A DNA stretch of 25,949 nucleotides from Ophiosphaerella korrae. Lineage: Eukaryota; Ascomycota; Dothideomycetes; Pleosporales; Phaeosphaeriaceae. Shown here piece after piece: positions 1 through 10,330 of this stretch. The translations under genes and the position numbers were made by a program. The notes under the pieces are model-generated. The model worked only from the letters and a program-made list of their open reading frames with translations. It did no database searches and had not been told where the DNA came from. Positions within the stretch are counted from its first letter, which is position 1. The number at the start of each line of letters is the position of its first letter. The stretch is from assembly GCA_028456385.1 (NCBI GenBank), contig JALNQF010000499.1:1-25949 (forward strand), given 5' to 3'.

Positions 1-1245
1 ATAGTAGATAAAGCTATCTAAGTAAGTACTAGGTATATATACCTAGTAGCTTACTAAGCACTAACTAAAAGTAGAAAGGTAGTTAAATATTAGTAGGTTG
101 TAAACTTACTAATATTAGTGCGAAAATAAAAGATATAAGGGATAACTCCTTTATACGTAGCTACTTCTACTATCTCTAGCTAGATTCTTTCTAGTAGGTT
201 AGTACTTATCTTTATCTTAATTACTTTTATTATTATTTCTTAACTAGCTCTCTTAGCTCTTCTATTTAGCTTATATATATACTAGAGTACTCTTAACTAT
301 AATCTCTTTTTATTTAGCTTAAATCTAGAAGTATATTTTACTTCTCTATAAGAGTATTACTACTTTATTATCTTACTAGAGTACGTATATATAAAGCTTA
401 TAGTATGTTAGTAGTAGCTTTATAAAGCTTTTAAATACTTTTATTATTTTTTAGAGTATTTTACTATATAATAAGTAGGTATAGAGCTTACTACTATACT
501 TATACTTAAGTAGTATAGTCTAAACCTCTCTAAAGTAGCTAGTAGGTATATTAAATAGGTCTTACGCTACTTACTAGTATAGGCGTAAAGCTCTCTTTCT
601 AGGCTACTTTAAGATAACTTACTTAGCGTAAGCTATTAAGTAATACTTATACTTAATACGTACTATCCTATTAATATATATATTTCTTGTACTTATTACT
701 AGCGCTTATAGTACTTCTAGTCTAAGATAACTAGCTCTAGCGTACTAGAGCTCCTCTAAGTTACTTCTAAGTATTATATACTATAAGTTAAGCTATTAAT
801 TAACTTAATTACCTTAAATTATACTTATAATAGTTAGATAAAACGTAATAAGCTTATATTTACGTATTAGCGTTACTAGTATAATACTCTCTACTAGTAT
901 TCTTACTCTTAGAGTTACGTTAAAACCTTAATACTAGGCTCTAGCTTACTATAATTAAGCTTTAGATACTATATTAATATAAAATCCTTTAACTACTACT
1001 ACTTTATAAAGTATAAGATTCTTTATATACTTACTATAAGCTCTATTTAGAGTATTCTTAAAGATTTAAGTACTTTTACTAAGTATTAGAAATACTTATA
1101 TACTTACTTCTATATAGCTTATACTTTTTACTTTTATAAAGGTACTTAGTTCTATAAAACTTATTAAGTTAACTAAGTAGAGAGTAGCTTTATTATTAAG
1201 TATAGTACTCTTAGAGAGTAGGTAAGTATTAAAATCTAGCGTTAA
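1..1245 (-). pseudogene. Copia protease and integrase, RIP-degraded, 3' truncated by window edge
   Basis: On the minus strand the frame first shows a degraded retropepsin-like stretch (about 1169-1204, residues ILNNKATLYLVN, where Copia proteases have a DSGAT-like site). Next comes a GAG-pre-integrase segment near 715-755 and then an integrase core. The first catalytic Asp (in a DLF context) is at 559-561. The second (in a D-N context) is at 370-372, 63 codons later, normal for Copia. The third catalytic residue lies near 252-254 after a one-base frame change and appears to have become Lys by a G-to-A change in TpG context. A segment like the end of the integrase core follows, and similarity fades near base 55. 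The enzyme would have inserted element cDNA into host DNA; this copy cannot. Confidence 0.7.
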
Positions 1246-1950
1246 GTAAGCTCTAGGTACTAGCTTAATAAGTTTACCTAAGTTAATAAGTATACCTAGG
1301 TTAATAAGTACTGCGTTTAGCTAGCCTAAGTAGACTAAAGCCTTTAATTTAACTAACTCTAAGCTAGCTTTAACTAGTTCCTATAAGGGACTAGCTTACT
1401 TTTAAGTTACTAAGGTTTTAACTACTATAAAGCGCAGCTTATCTAAATAAGCCTATATTTTTTACCTTTCTATTTTTATCTATTTTAAATAGATTACTAG
1501 TAAGTACTACTTATATCTACCTATAATTTTATAGCTTCTAGTAGTAAGCTTAGCTATATAAGTAGTTATATTTTAAGTTTATACTTAAGCTTAAGCTTAG
1601 CTTAGATCCTCTAAATATTATAAATATACTAGCTTCTTAATTAGTAGTTTAGAGCTTATACTCCTATAATAGAGCTAAGTAGATACTACTAATTTACTTT
1701 AGCGTAAGTACCTTTAAGCTAAAGACTAAGCTCTAGATTACTAATTAGCTTATTATCTAAGTGTTAGATTTAAAGGAGGTTATAGCAATTTAATAAAAAG
1801 GCTTTTTTGTAATAGCTATATAAGGGCCTTGTTTAAGAGGGATACTAAGGCTTTTAGAAAAGCCCTTTTTTAGTTAGTTACCTATAACTTAAAAGTAATA
1901 AGTATAAACTAAGTAGTTTTTTTTTTTTCTATCTCTAGCCCTGCGCTCTA

Positions 1951-1959
1951 TTTATATAT
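1951..1959 (-). promoter_or_regulatory. TATA-like box in solo LTR F
   Basis: The minus strand reads ATATATAAA followed by TAGAGCGCAGG, the only clear TATA box inside this LTR's GC-rich core, and LTRs carry the element promoter. A run of A (T on the plus strand, about 1917-1928) lies downstream in the same orientation. Function is inferred from position only. Confidence 0.35.
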
Positions 1960-2126
1960 CTACGATGCGGCGGTCTCAGCTAGGTCTCTCGAGACGGTAG
2001 CGAGCCGGATCCTTAACACCCCTTCTATTAAGGTGCTAGTTTCTTTGTTATATTAGTTATACTAACGTAGTCTATCTCCTTGTATGTAAGATTCTTTGTT
2101 CGATTCCTTTATTCGTAAAAGTTGAG

Positions 2127-2205
2127 GCTGCGATCCTTTTAGCTGCGGCGGGGTTAGTAGCTTAGCAATTGTTACGCCCGTGCGCTAAGCTAATTAGATC
2201 GCAGC
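2127..2205. repeat. Two nested inverted repeats (compound hairpin) in LTR F
   Basis: The outer arms GCTGCGATC (2127-2135) and GATCGCAGC (2197-2205) are perfectly complementary. Inside them TAGCTTAGC (2158-2166) pairs perfectly with GCTAAGCTA (2184-2192) across a 17-nt loop. The intact pairing agrees with the low mutation load of this core. Confidence 0.8.
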
Positions 2206-2225
2206 ACTAGCTTAAGCGAGCTAAT

Positions 2226-2257
2226 CAACAGATTCTAGGTACACCTAGAATCTGTTG
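2226..2257. repeat. Perfect 15-bp inverted repeat with 2-bp spacer in LTR F
   Basis: CAACAGATTCTAGGT (2226-2240) is followed by AC and then by its exact reverse complement (2243-2257). It could form a tight hairpin in RNA or a cruciform in DNA. It lies next to the compound hairpin at 2127-2205, so this part of the LTR is very rich in secondary structure. Confidence 0.85.
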
Positions 2258-3049
2258 CGCCTCTCTACGTACATACTATCAAGTATCTAATTATATAACT
2301 TATCTAACACTAAGCCTAGTCTAGAGCTAGCTTTAGTATTAACGCTTCTAGGAAATCTTATACTATAAGCTTACCTATTACCTCTATAATATTATACGCG
2401 ATTATACGCTAATATAGGCGTAGCTACTTATTATACTAGAGCTCTAGTAATTAGCGTCTTTAGTAAGCCTTCTATAGATAGGCTTAGTATTAAGCTTAGA
2501 TAAGATTACTAGTACTAGTATTAGATAAAGCTAGTAAGATCTTTAGTATTTAGATAAGCTCTTATAACGTAGCTTTATTATTTATAAGTAGAGTTATCTT
2601 AGCTATTACTAGATAGCTTAGATTAACTATAGCGTTTACCTAAGTACTTAGAGCTCTAAGGCGTACTATTTATAATACCTAGGTATTTTTTATAGCTTAG
2701 TATTTCTCTATTATAAGCTTATAGGTAGCTACTTCTTCTAATATTACTAGGCTCTTTAGTTTAAGTTAAACTAGTTTATTAGCGTAGATATTAGAGACGT
2801 TATTAGCTTCTAAATTAACTAGCTACTAGATACCTAGCTTAAAAGTATTATAATAGAGTTATATAAACTATACTAGCTATTATAAGTACTTATTAAGTAG
2901 AGTATTACTTTTATTAAGTAAAGTAATCTTAGTATAAGATATTATAAGCGTTTAAGTAATAGATAAAATAAAATAAAATAGGATAAAAGTATACTAAGCT
3001 TATAATCTCTTACTATAGTATATAGGATAGAACTATTAAGTAATTTTTA

Positions 3050-3065
3050 GCGCTAAGCTTATAAC
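3050..3065 (-). other. Candidate primer-binding site of Copia-L
   Basis: Directly inside the 5' LTR the minus strand reads GTTATAAGCTTAGCGC. Drosophila copia is primed by an internal fragment of initiator methionine tRNA, and its primer site begins with a GTTATG-like sequence complementary to the anticodon loop. With one G-to-A change undone, this site begins GTTATGAGC, which fits a CAT anticodon arm. The match is from general knowledge and was not checked against a tRNA of this organism. Confidence 0.35.
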
Positions 3066-3235
3066 TATTATAAGATATAAGCTTAGAAATAAGTAGGAAA
3101 TAATTATTAATTAAAGAGCTATCTAAGCTAAGCTACTTATATATAGTAGAGTAGCTTAAATAGCTTATATAGCTTACTTACTATAGTACTATAAGCTTAT
3201 TTAAATTATATAGAGTAGAGCTCTAACTTATAATA
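3066..3235 (-). repeat. Copia-L 5' LTR (about 170 bp)
   Basis: This is nearly identical to 22997-23161 over its whole length, apart from a 5-bp extra stretch near 3181-3195 and point changes. On the minus strand it would start at 3235 (TATTATAAG, from TGTTATAAG) and end at 3066. It abuts the candidate primer-binding site and gag, which makes it the 5' LTR. The flanking bases at 3236-3240 (ATTAC) would be one half of the target duplication; the other half lies outside the window. Confidence 0.7.
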
Positions 3236-5141
3236 ATTACTAAAGAAATATAGGTACTAAGAGCTTATAACGAAGTAAACTATTAGAAAAAAAAGTAAAA
3301 AAAATAGTATAGCTAATAAGCCTTTTAGTTATAAAATATAATTTATAAGAGTAAAAATAATATTTAGAGTTAGTTAAGCTAATAAAATTTAAGTTCTTTA
3401 AAACTAATAAGCTTTTAGGCTCTAAATCTATATTTAGTATATAACTTTATAATAAATAGTAATTAATATAAAATTAAAACTTATAACTTTAGCTTTAGAA
3501 GTACTAGCTTATATACTATTACGTAAGGTATATAAATAGATATAGAAATTAAAAAGTAAATAAAAAAGTATAAGAATATATATAAAAATAAGTATAAAAA
3601 TAAGTATAGAAATAAGTATAGAAATAAGTATAGAAATAAGTATAAGAATAAGTATAAGAATTAGTATAAAAATAAGTATATATATATAAAACTAAAGATA
3701 AGCTAACTTATTTTATATTAAAATAAGTATAGTATAAGTTTAAGTATAAAAATAAGAAAATACTATAAATATATAGAGCCTAAGACCTAAAAGGCTATAG
3801 GTAGTATAAAAAGCTAGTAGTAAAACTAGCTAAAAATAAAGAAGCTAATAGGAAATATAAGAGAAGCTCTTAATAAGCTTTTAAGTACCTAATAAATAGT
3901 TAGTAAAAGTATAAATAATAGAAATATTAAAATTAAAAAATAACTAGTAAGAAAATAGTAAAGATAAAAAAGAATAATAGGTAGTATAGTATAAAAAAAT
4001 AGCTTAGTAGTAGTAAGTAGTATACTATAATTATAGATAAATAATATATAAAGAGAGTAGTAAAGAAAAAAATATTATAAAGTAATCTTAGAATATAAAA
4101 TCTAACTTATTATCTAATTAAAAGACTATACTAAGGCTATCTTTTTACTAGCTAAGAACTTCTTTATATAACTTAAACTTTTAAACCTAATACTTAAATA
4201 ACTATAAGAAATACTTAAAAGAATTTATAAACTAAGAATTAAAATATTTTTAGAAATACTTACCTAACTTATAGTAGCTATTAAAATAATAGTAAAATAT
4301 AATAGTAAAGTATATATTAGTAAATAAAACCTATTTATAAATAAAACGTTTAAGTTTACTAGTACTAATATAATAGAGTTTCTAGATAGTATTAAAGAAA
4401 AAGTAATATTTTATAGATAGCTTATTAGAGACAAGATTTATAATATTATTACGTTTAGTAATAAGATAAAAAAGATATTATAAAATAAAGTATAACTAAG
4501 TTTATAGAAGTAGAAAAAGCTAAAAATTAAGTAAAAGTTAAAGAAGTAATAAGAAATAAGTTTTAAGAGTCTAATAAATTATAATAAAAAGAGATAAAAA
4601 AACTACTTTAAACTTAGCTATAATAATACTTCTTTATAAATAACTACTCTTATTAAGACTACTTTAATAACTTTAGCTCTTAGTTTATAAAGTACTAAAA
4701 AGTAAATATAATTATAAAAGCTATAAAGAAATACTTCTTAGGAAAAAGACTTAATAAGTACTACCTATAAAAAGTCTTTAATAAATATTACCTAAGTAAT
4801 AAAAATATAAAAGACTTTAACTTTTAAATAATCTATAAGTACTTTAACTAGCTAGTATAAAAAGACTTATAAGTAGAATATTTTAACTTAGCTTTTAAGA
4901 AAACTATAAGTATACTAAAGTAAATAGCGTATTCGAAATAACTATATATAATACTTATAAAAATATTTAAGCTTCTTAATATAAAGATTATACTTAACTT
5001 TTATAACTAGACTTAAAAATAAAAAAGAGTCTAAATACTTCTAAAAATAAAAGTTATATAATTAGAAGTTAATAATTTTATAAAATACTTTAAAATAATA
5101 AAACTCTAAGAAATAACTTTTATAGCTATAAATAACTTAAA
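3236..5141 (+). other. Unassigned, heavily mutated 1.9-kb stretch, possibly an old gag
   Basis: There is no open frame. CpA and TpG are almost absent, so the sequence has been saturated by RIP and must once have been repeated. Around 4330-4480 one plus-strand frame gives a pattern (FTSTNIIEFLDSI, then ITFSNKI) that weakly resembles the amphipathic core of Gypsy-type Gag proteins. The 12-bp tandem array at 3585-3680 lies in it. Its left limit is the Copia-L LTR and its right limit is the 5' LTR of element D, which seems to have inserted into it. I cannot identify the family with confidence, and no LTR pair was found for it. Confidence 0.3.
3585..3680 (+). repeat. 12-bp tandem repeat array (about 8 units)
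   Basis: The unit is close to AATAAGTATAGA with A/G variants (AATAAGTATAAA, GATAAGTATAAG). Because the period is a multiple of three, each unit would encode the same tetrapeptide in one frame (EISI or KISI), so it may once have been a coding repeat. The variants differ only by transitions or single changes. Confidence 0.75.
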
Positions 5142-5577
5142 TATTATAGAAGTAATAGAAGAAAACTAGATAGAGCTAATTAGCTCTACTAAAGAAGATA
5201 ATAATATATATAACTTATAGAGTAATAAGTTTAATTAAAAAGTTAGTTATAATAAAGATATATAATAACTTTATTACTTTATAGGGCTTACTAAGTATAA
5301 AGCTATAAAGTAGTAAAACTACTTTATAAGGCTTAGTAAGAATAAAGCTATAAAGCTAACTTTAAGATAAAGGTATATAGTTAGTAGTAATACGTATTAT
5401 TAAGATAGTATTAGTAATCTAATCTCTAACTAAAAATAACAATTTATTAATATTACTTATTAAGAATTATTCTATTATATACGTTATTACTTACTATTTA
5501 TATTTTTACTATTAACTTTTAATCTACTATACTTATTTATATAAGTACTTAGTAGTTAATAACTAGGTATCTTATTA
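5142..5577 (+). repeat. Element D 5' LTR
   Basis: It starts TATTATAGAAGTAATAG (from a TGTTATAG start) and shares the motif GATAGTATTAGTAAT (about 5404-5418) with the LTRs of A, B, C and E. The middle holds two copies of a roughly 45-bp direct repeat (around 5270-5360, GGCTTA...TATAAAGC). The 3' limit is approximate, set by alignment of the following gag leader to that of element A. No second D LTR is in the window. Confidence 0.65.
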
Positions 5578-7174
5578 TTTATTACTAGTCTAGTTATTAG
5601 AAGAAGTAAAGCGTAAGTAGTATATAGTCTAAGCTAATATAATAGTAGAAAGTATAACTAAAAAAAGAAGTAAAGTACTTCTAAGTAACTATAAGTTAGA
5701 TAGAACTAACTAGGTAGTAGTTAAGATATATCTAAATAACCTAATTACTAAGAAAAGAGATATACAATTAATAATTAAAGCCCTAGAAATATAAAATAAT
5801 AAACTATAAGAATATATTAAATAAAATAAAGTTTAAATTAAGGCTATTATAGTAAGATAAAACTAGATAGAATAAATTACCTAGAGACTAGAAATAAGTA
5901 TAATAAAGAAACTACCTAAGATACTTATACTTAAGAAATTTAATAGAATAAAAAAGAACTTAAAACCTTTTTTAGCTTTAGTATAATTATAGATAGATAT
6001 ATAAGTACTATACTTTAATATAGAAGAGAAAAAGGTTATATATATTAAAATATCTCTAAAAGGAAAAGCTATAAAATAGTTTAAATTCTACTAAATAGAC
6101 TATAGCCTATAAGCTCTAAGAATAAAAAAAGATATATTAATAGTTATCTTTAGAAGCTATAAATACTTTATATAAAGGATAAAAGTAGTATTTAGAGATA
6201 TAGATATTACTTAATAAGTAGAAGAAAAGCTTAAAACACTTAAGTAATAAGAGTATATTCTAGAGAATATATTAGAATTTAAATAACTATAATAAAATAT
6301 AGAAAAGAATAAACAATCTCTTATATTAAGGTTTAAATAAAAATTAAAAGTAAATATCTAATATAAACTAATTTAGATAGAGAAACTAAGTATAATAAAA
6401 GCTTAAAAAAAATTAGTAATATAAGTAAATAATAACTTTTAAGAATAAAAAATAAATAAATATAGTAGATACTATAAAAACTATAATAGTAGACACCCTA
6501 TATTATTAGATACTAATAAAGATAGTAAAAGGAAGAATAAAAACTTTATATACTTTAATTATAGTAAGAAAGGCTACTATATAAAAGACTACAAATCTAA
6601 GAAAAAAGATATAGTAGATTAAAAATATAGAAAACTAGGATACTTTATAAAAGATTAAAGAAGTAAAGATTTTTTTAAAAAAAAGGAAGCCTAGTTAAAA
6701 ATAACTAAGAATAAGAAAAAATAACCTAAAGTATAAGCTAAAGCCTAAAAAAAAGTAGTAGTAAGTAAAGAGCTATAATATATAATACTCTATTAGACCT
6801 TTTATTATAAAGATAACTACTATATATACTTTTCTAGTAAATAGAAAGTAGGATAGTTCTTATTAAAGAATAAAGTAGTAGTAATAAAAGAAAAAATTTA
6901 AAATTAGCTTAAAGAAATAAGAAGACTAAAAGACTCTTTAATAGAAGACTTAAAAAAAAAAGTTTTAGCTAAAGTTAGAAGTATAAAGTATACCTAGAAT
7001 AATAGAAGCTATAATAGCTATATAATAATAGATATAGTAAAATAAAATAAAGATTAGTAGTTTATTTAGAAATACTTACTAGTTATAAGTATAGTAGAAG
7101 TATATAAAGACTAGAAAATATATAATCTTAAAGTAATAAAGTTTATAATATTTTAAAAATAGGTAGAGTAATAT
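5578..7174 (+). pseudogene. Element D gag and linker, RIP-destroyed
   Basis: This is collinear with 8118-9810 of element A but about 100 bp shorter. Two former CCHC zinc knuckles lie at about 6550-6660, now with Tyr or stops at Cys positions (FNYSKKGYYIKDY, then KYRKLGYFIKD). A linker with the pattern FYYKDNYYIYF follows near 6800. Gag would bind element RNA and build the particle. Nearly every expected Gln or Trp is a stop. It ends at 7170-7174 (AATAT), the duplicated target of element C, and the reading continues at 21748. Confidence 0.75.
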
Positions 7175-7615
7175 TGTAATAAGTATTACTAGGGTTAACT
7201 TCTTTGTACCTAAAGAGTATTAGTAGATTAAGAGGTAATAATAAAAGTTTGTATAGTAATCTATAATAAGCTCTAAATAGATAGAAGATATTTTACAACT
7301 ATCTTATATTATTACTTATAGTTAATAATTAAATTACTAATACTATCCTAATAATACGCATTACTACTAACTATATACTTACGCCTCTTAGCTAACTTCG
7401 TACTTTGTATTTACTAAGATTACAAATTATAAATCTATTACGTACTTAGCTTTATACTTTATATTTACTAAGATTATAAATTACAAATTTATTACGTATC
7501 TCTATTATAGTTAGTTTCCTAGTTAAGTTTATTACTTTATAGGTTGTACGTGCTTACGTTATCTATAGTAGGGCTAACTAGTTTAAATTAGTCTTCTACT
7601 ATTATAACTATAACA
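7175..7615 (-). repeat. Element C 3' LTR (441 bp)
   Basis: It is bounded by TGTAATAAG at the left and ACTATAACA at the right in plus-strand terms. It matches 21302-21742 over its whole length without net length change. Two copies of a roughly 57-bp unit (about 7396-7500, TTTACTAAGATTA core, each ending in ATTACGTA) occupy the middle. Confidence 0.92.
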
Positions 7616-7630
7616 CTATTCCCCTCTTTA
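7616..7630 (-). other. Element C polypurine tract
   Basis: The minus strand reads TAAAGAGGGGAATAG immediately before the 3' LTR. This is the position and composition of the RNase H-resistant primer for plus-strand DNA synthesis. Element A has the related tract AGAGGGGGAGATAG at 14777-14790. Confidence 0.8.
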
Positions 7631-7688
7631 GGTAGGTTCTTATTTCTTTACTCTAGGCCTAAGGTTATTAGTCTAGTTTCTTTATTTA

Positions 7689-8117
7689 TGTTACAGGTGT
7701 AACAGAAGAAATCGAGATAGAACTAATTAGTCCTAATCTAGGCGCTAACGAAGCATAAGACGAGCAGGGTAATAACCTTAATTAGGAGACTATATATAAC
7801 TAGGACACCTAGGCTAATTTGTAATCTATAGACTCTTAGTATTAATAGATTATAGATTAGGATAATCTATAATCTACTAGTCTTAGTAAACATAGATTAT
7901 AGATTACGACAAGTATATAGTTAGTAAGATGCGTATTGTTAGGATAGTATTAGTAATTTAATCTCTTAACTATAGAACGCTAATACAAGATAGTTATAAA
8001 ATATCTTCTATTATTTATAAGTTATTGTAGATTATAACTTAAGCTTTTACTATTAACTCTTAATCTACTAATACTCTTTAGGCACTAGGAAGTCGACCCT
8101 AGTAATATCCTATTATA
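7689..8117 (+). repeat. Element A 5' LTR (429 bp)
   Basis: It starts TGTTACAGGTGTAAC, an imperfect palindrome, and ends CCTATTATA (from TTACA by a C-to-T change). It is the same length as 14791-15219, with only point changes visible, mostly C/T and G/A. The middle (about 7830-7910) has direct and inverted copies of ATAGATTATAGATTA instead of the 53- to 57-bp units of LTRs B and C. The sequence just downstream (CTTTGCTAATTTAGTTATT) is shared with element C and should include the primer site, but I could not match it to a tRNA. Confidence 0.92.
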
Positions 8118-9330
8118 CTTTGCTAATTTAGTTATTGCGAGAAGCGAAGCGTAAGTAGCGTATAGTCTAGCTAACACGATAGTAGAAAGTTTAACTAAAA
8201 CAAGTAAAGCCCCTAGGAGTAGTTATAAGTCTAATAGTACTATATAGGAAATAATTAAGGACTAAATTAACAATTTAATCTTAGATAAAGAAGATATAAA
8301 AATAGTAATTAACGCTTTAGAAACGTAGAACAAGGAACTACAAGACTACGCAAAGTAGAATAAAGTATAGATTAAGGCTATTATTAAAGGCTAGAACTAG
8401 ATAGAACTAATTACGTAACGCCTAGTAATAAGTGCAACAAAGAAACTACTAAAGATACTTGTTTTTAAGAAGTTTAATAGAACAAGGGAGAAACTAAGAC
8501 TCTTTATTACCTTAGTACAACTCTAGATAGATATATAGGCACTATACTTTGATATAGAAGAAAAGAAGGTAATATATATTAGGTTGCACCTTAAAGAAGA
8601 CGCGATAAGATAGTACAAACCTTACTAGATAGATTACACAATATACTCTCTAATAACCTAGAAGGATAAAACTAGAGCTATTTTTAGAAGTTACGAGTAC
8701 TTTACTAAACGAATAAAAGTAGTATTTAAGGATATAGACGTTACCTAATAAGCTAAAGAGTAGCTAGAAAAGCTTATACAAAGTTAGAGTATTCCTAAGT
8801 ATATATTATAGTTTAAATAACTATCGCAAAATATAGAATAGAATAAGTTAGCTTTAATATTACAATTTAAGTAAGGACTAAACTCTAAGATTTAATACAA
8901 GATAATCTATATAGAAAAACTACAAATACTAGAAGCTCTAAAGTAATAGGTAATATAAATTAACAATAATCTTTAAGAATAGAAGAAGAACAAGTATAGA
9001 GGTTATACCTAGAACTATAACAAGGGAGACCCTATAGTCCTTAACGTAAACAAAGATAGAAAAAGAAAGAAGAATAAAGACTTTACATACTTTAACTATA
9101 GTAAACTAGGCTACTACGCAAAAGACTACTAATTAAAAAAGAAAAAGGATATAGTATATTATAAATATAGGAAACTAGGATACTTTGCAAAAGACTGTAA
9201 GAATAAAGATCTAAAGAAAGAAACCTAGTCTAAGACGACTAAAAAAAAGAAAGAAGTACTATAAGTATAGGCTAAACCTTAGGAGAAGGTAGCTAGGAGT
9301 AAAGAAGTATAATATATAATACTCTACTAG
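8118..9330 (+). pseudogene. Element A gag with two CCHC zinc knuckles, degenerate
   Basis: After a leader, the frame from about 8450 shows the retrotransposon Gag core typical of fungal Gypsy elements (VFKKFNRTREKLRLFI, then ALYFDIEEKKVIY and later YILQFKQLS). Two zinc knuckles lie at about 9082-9200. In the second, the final Cys survives (FAKDC), while the other Cys and His positions have become Tyr, as expected from TpG-to-TpA changes on either strand. Gag would package the element RNA into particles. Internal TAA/TAG stops at former Gln and Trp codons make it non-functional. The true start was not determined. Confidence 0.85.
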
Positions 9331-10330
9331 ACCTTTTGTTATAACGACGACTACTATATATATCTTTCTAGTAAATAGAGAGTAGTATAGTTCCTATAGA
9401 AATAGAGATATAGAGTAGCTATAACAAAAGAAAGTAGAATAAAAGCTTAGCTAGAAGAAATAGCCTAAGTAATAGACCTACTAGTAGAAGATCTAGAAAG
9501 GGAAGAACCCCTAGTACTATTAATCTAGGCTAACAGACTAGTACTAGATAAAGAGACTACTACAACTACCTTTAAAGGACTATAGAGAAGTAAGAGACAG
9601 GTTAGTATAAGAGGTATAGAATATACCTAGCTAATAATATATAGTTACAATAGCTGTACAATAATAGATATAGAAGAACGAGACAAAGAATAGAAATTTA
9701 TCTAGAAATACTTACTAGTTATAAGTATAGAGGAAGCGTACAAAGACTAGAAAGAACGTAATCCTAAAGAAATATAGTTTATACTATTTTAAGAATAGAT
9801 AAAGTAATATATAGTTATAGTAGGAAGAATACCTATATAAAAAGAATAGTAATATCTTATAAGAAAGACGCAATAGATTAACAAAGCCTATATACTAAGA
9901 GTACTAGTAGTATACTATATCCTAACAATAGATACACCTAGTAAAAGCAAATACTAGGAAGGGAATAATAAAATAATAGATCTAAAACATCTAGCACACT
10001 TTAAAGTATTATAGATATTATACCTAGATAAGAATTATATTATATATAGGAACCCTAAAGTAAATAATAATATATAGCCTATAAGAAGAAGAGGCTATAA
10101 CTATAGGAGAGTAATCCTAGTAGAAGATATCTAAGGATAGGAAATAATCCTAGAAGATAGATATATAGTAGCAAGACCTAGCCTAAAACTATCTAAAAAA
10201 TGCGTCTAAGGAAAACTATAGTACAAATATATGTACGACGAGTGTCTAAAATATAAAGAATATAAACTTAAAGTAGGCCTATAGCCTTAGAAAGATAGAT
10301 AATTTACTAAGATACTTAAGTAAGAAAGGC
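9331..10330 (+). pseudogene. Element A gag-protease linker, degenerate
   Basis: This stretch joins the zinc knuckles to the protease and is conserved in position in elements C (about 19085-20085) and D. Near 9331-9375 it has the pattern TFCYNDDYYIYLSSK, which looks like a former C-x4-C-x2-H-type motif. A second recognisable run (KYMYDECLKYKEYKLK) lies at about 10220-10270. I do not recognise a named domain. Solo LTR E and element C are both inserted in the matching region of element D. Confidence 0.5.

Larger units (their letters stand above)
1762..2309 (-). mobile_element. Solo LTR F inserted in Copia-L (548 bp, weakly mutated core)
   Basis: The ends are TGTTAGAT (1762-1769) and ATCTAACA (2302-2309), an 8-bp inverted terminal repeat of TG...CA type. 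It is flanked by a perfect 5-bp duplication CTAAG (1757-1761 and 2310-2314). Those are the hallmarks of an LTR insertion. No internal domain is present, so it is best read as a solo LTR left by LTR-LTR recombination. Unlike its surroundings, the core (about 1945-2280) is rich in GC, CpG and CpA, so it has largely escaped RIP. The minus orientation is inferred from a TATA-like motif (1951-1959) and is not certain. A non-autonomous element of another class with a 5-bp duplication is the alternative. Confidence 0.8.
1300..3049 (-). pseudogene. Copia gag region, degenerate and split by a solo LTR
   Basis: Between the 5' LTR and the protease, the minus strand carries a long former coding stretch rich in TAA/TAG. 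Around 1560-1620 a pattern with Tyr at expected Cys positions (KYNYLYS, then YY, then NY) could be a mutated CCHC-type zinc knuckle, as in Copia Gag; this is a weak match. Gag would form the virus-like particle. The stretch is interrupted by a 548-bp element at 1762-2309, and removing it with one copy of its 5-bp duplication restores a continuous sequence. Assignment rests mainly on position between a Copia LTR and a Copia protease/integrase. Sequence similarity alone would be thin. Confidence 0.5.
1..3235 (-). mobile_element. Copia-L: 5' part of a degenerate Ty1/Copia retrotransposon
   Basis: Read on the minus strand, this holds a short 5' LTR (3066-3235), a gag-like stretch, a protease region, a GAG-pre-integrase motif and an integrase core that runs off the left edge. 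That order (integrase before reverse transcriptase) is diagnostic of Ty1/Copia elements. The frame is broken by many TAA/TAG stops at expected Gln, Trp or Arg codons and at least one frameshift, so it is a dead copy. It is split by a younger solo LTR at 1762-2309. Its LTR matches that of a second minus-strand Copia at 22997-23161. The two cannot be halves of one insertion, because the left copy runs out of the window with its 3' half missing and the right copy with its 5' half missing. Confidence 0.75.

Noticed and set aside
29..46. Perfect 18-bp palindrome CTAGGTATATATACCTAG
   Set aside because: In DNA this rich in TA and CTAG, palindromes of this length are expected by chance. No repeat partner, flanking duplication or terminal inverted repeat was found.
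1917..1928. Poly(T) run as a poly(A) tail of a retrotransposed (LINE or SINE) copy
   Set aside because: It lies inside LTR F well away from its ends, with no target duplication next to it.
1762..2309. DNA transposon (MITE) with terminal inverted repeats
   Set aside because: TG...CA ends, a 5-bp duplication, a TATA-like box and a length of 548 bp fit a solo LTR better. The inverted ends are only 8 bp. Not fully excluded.
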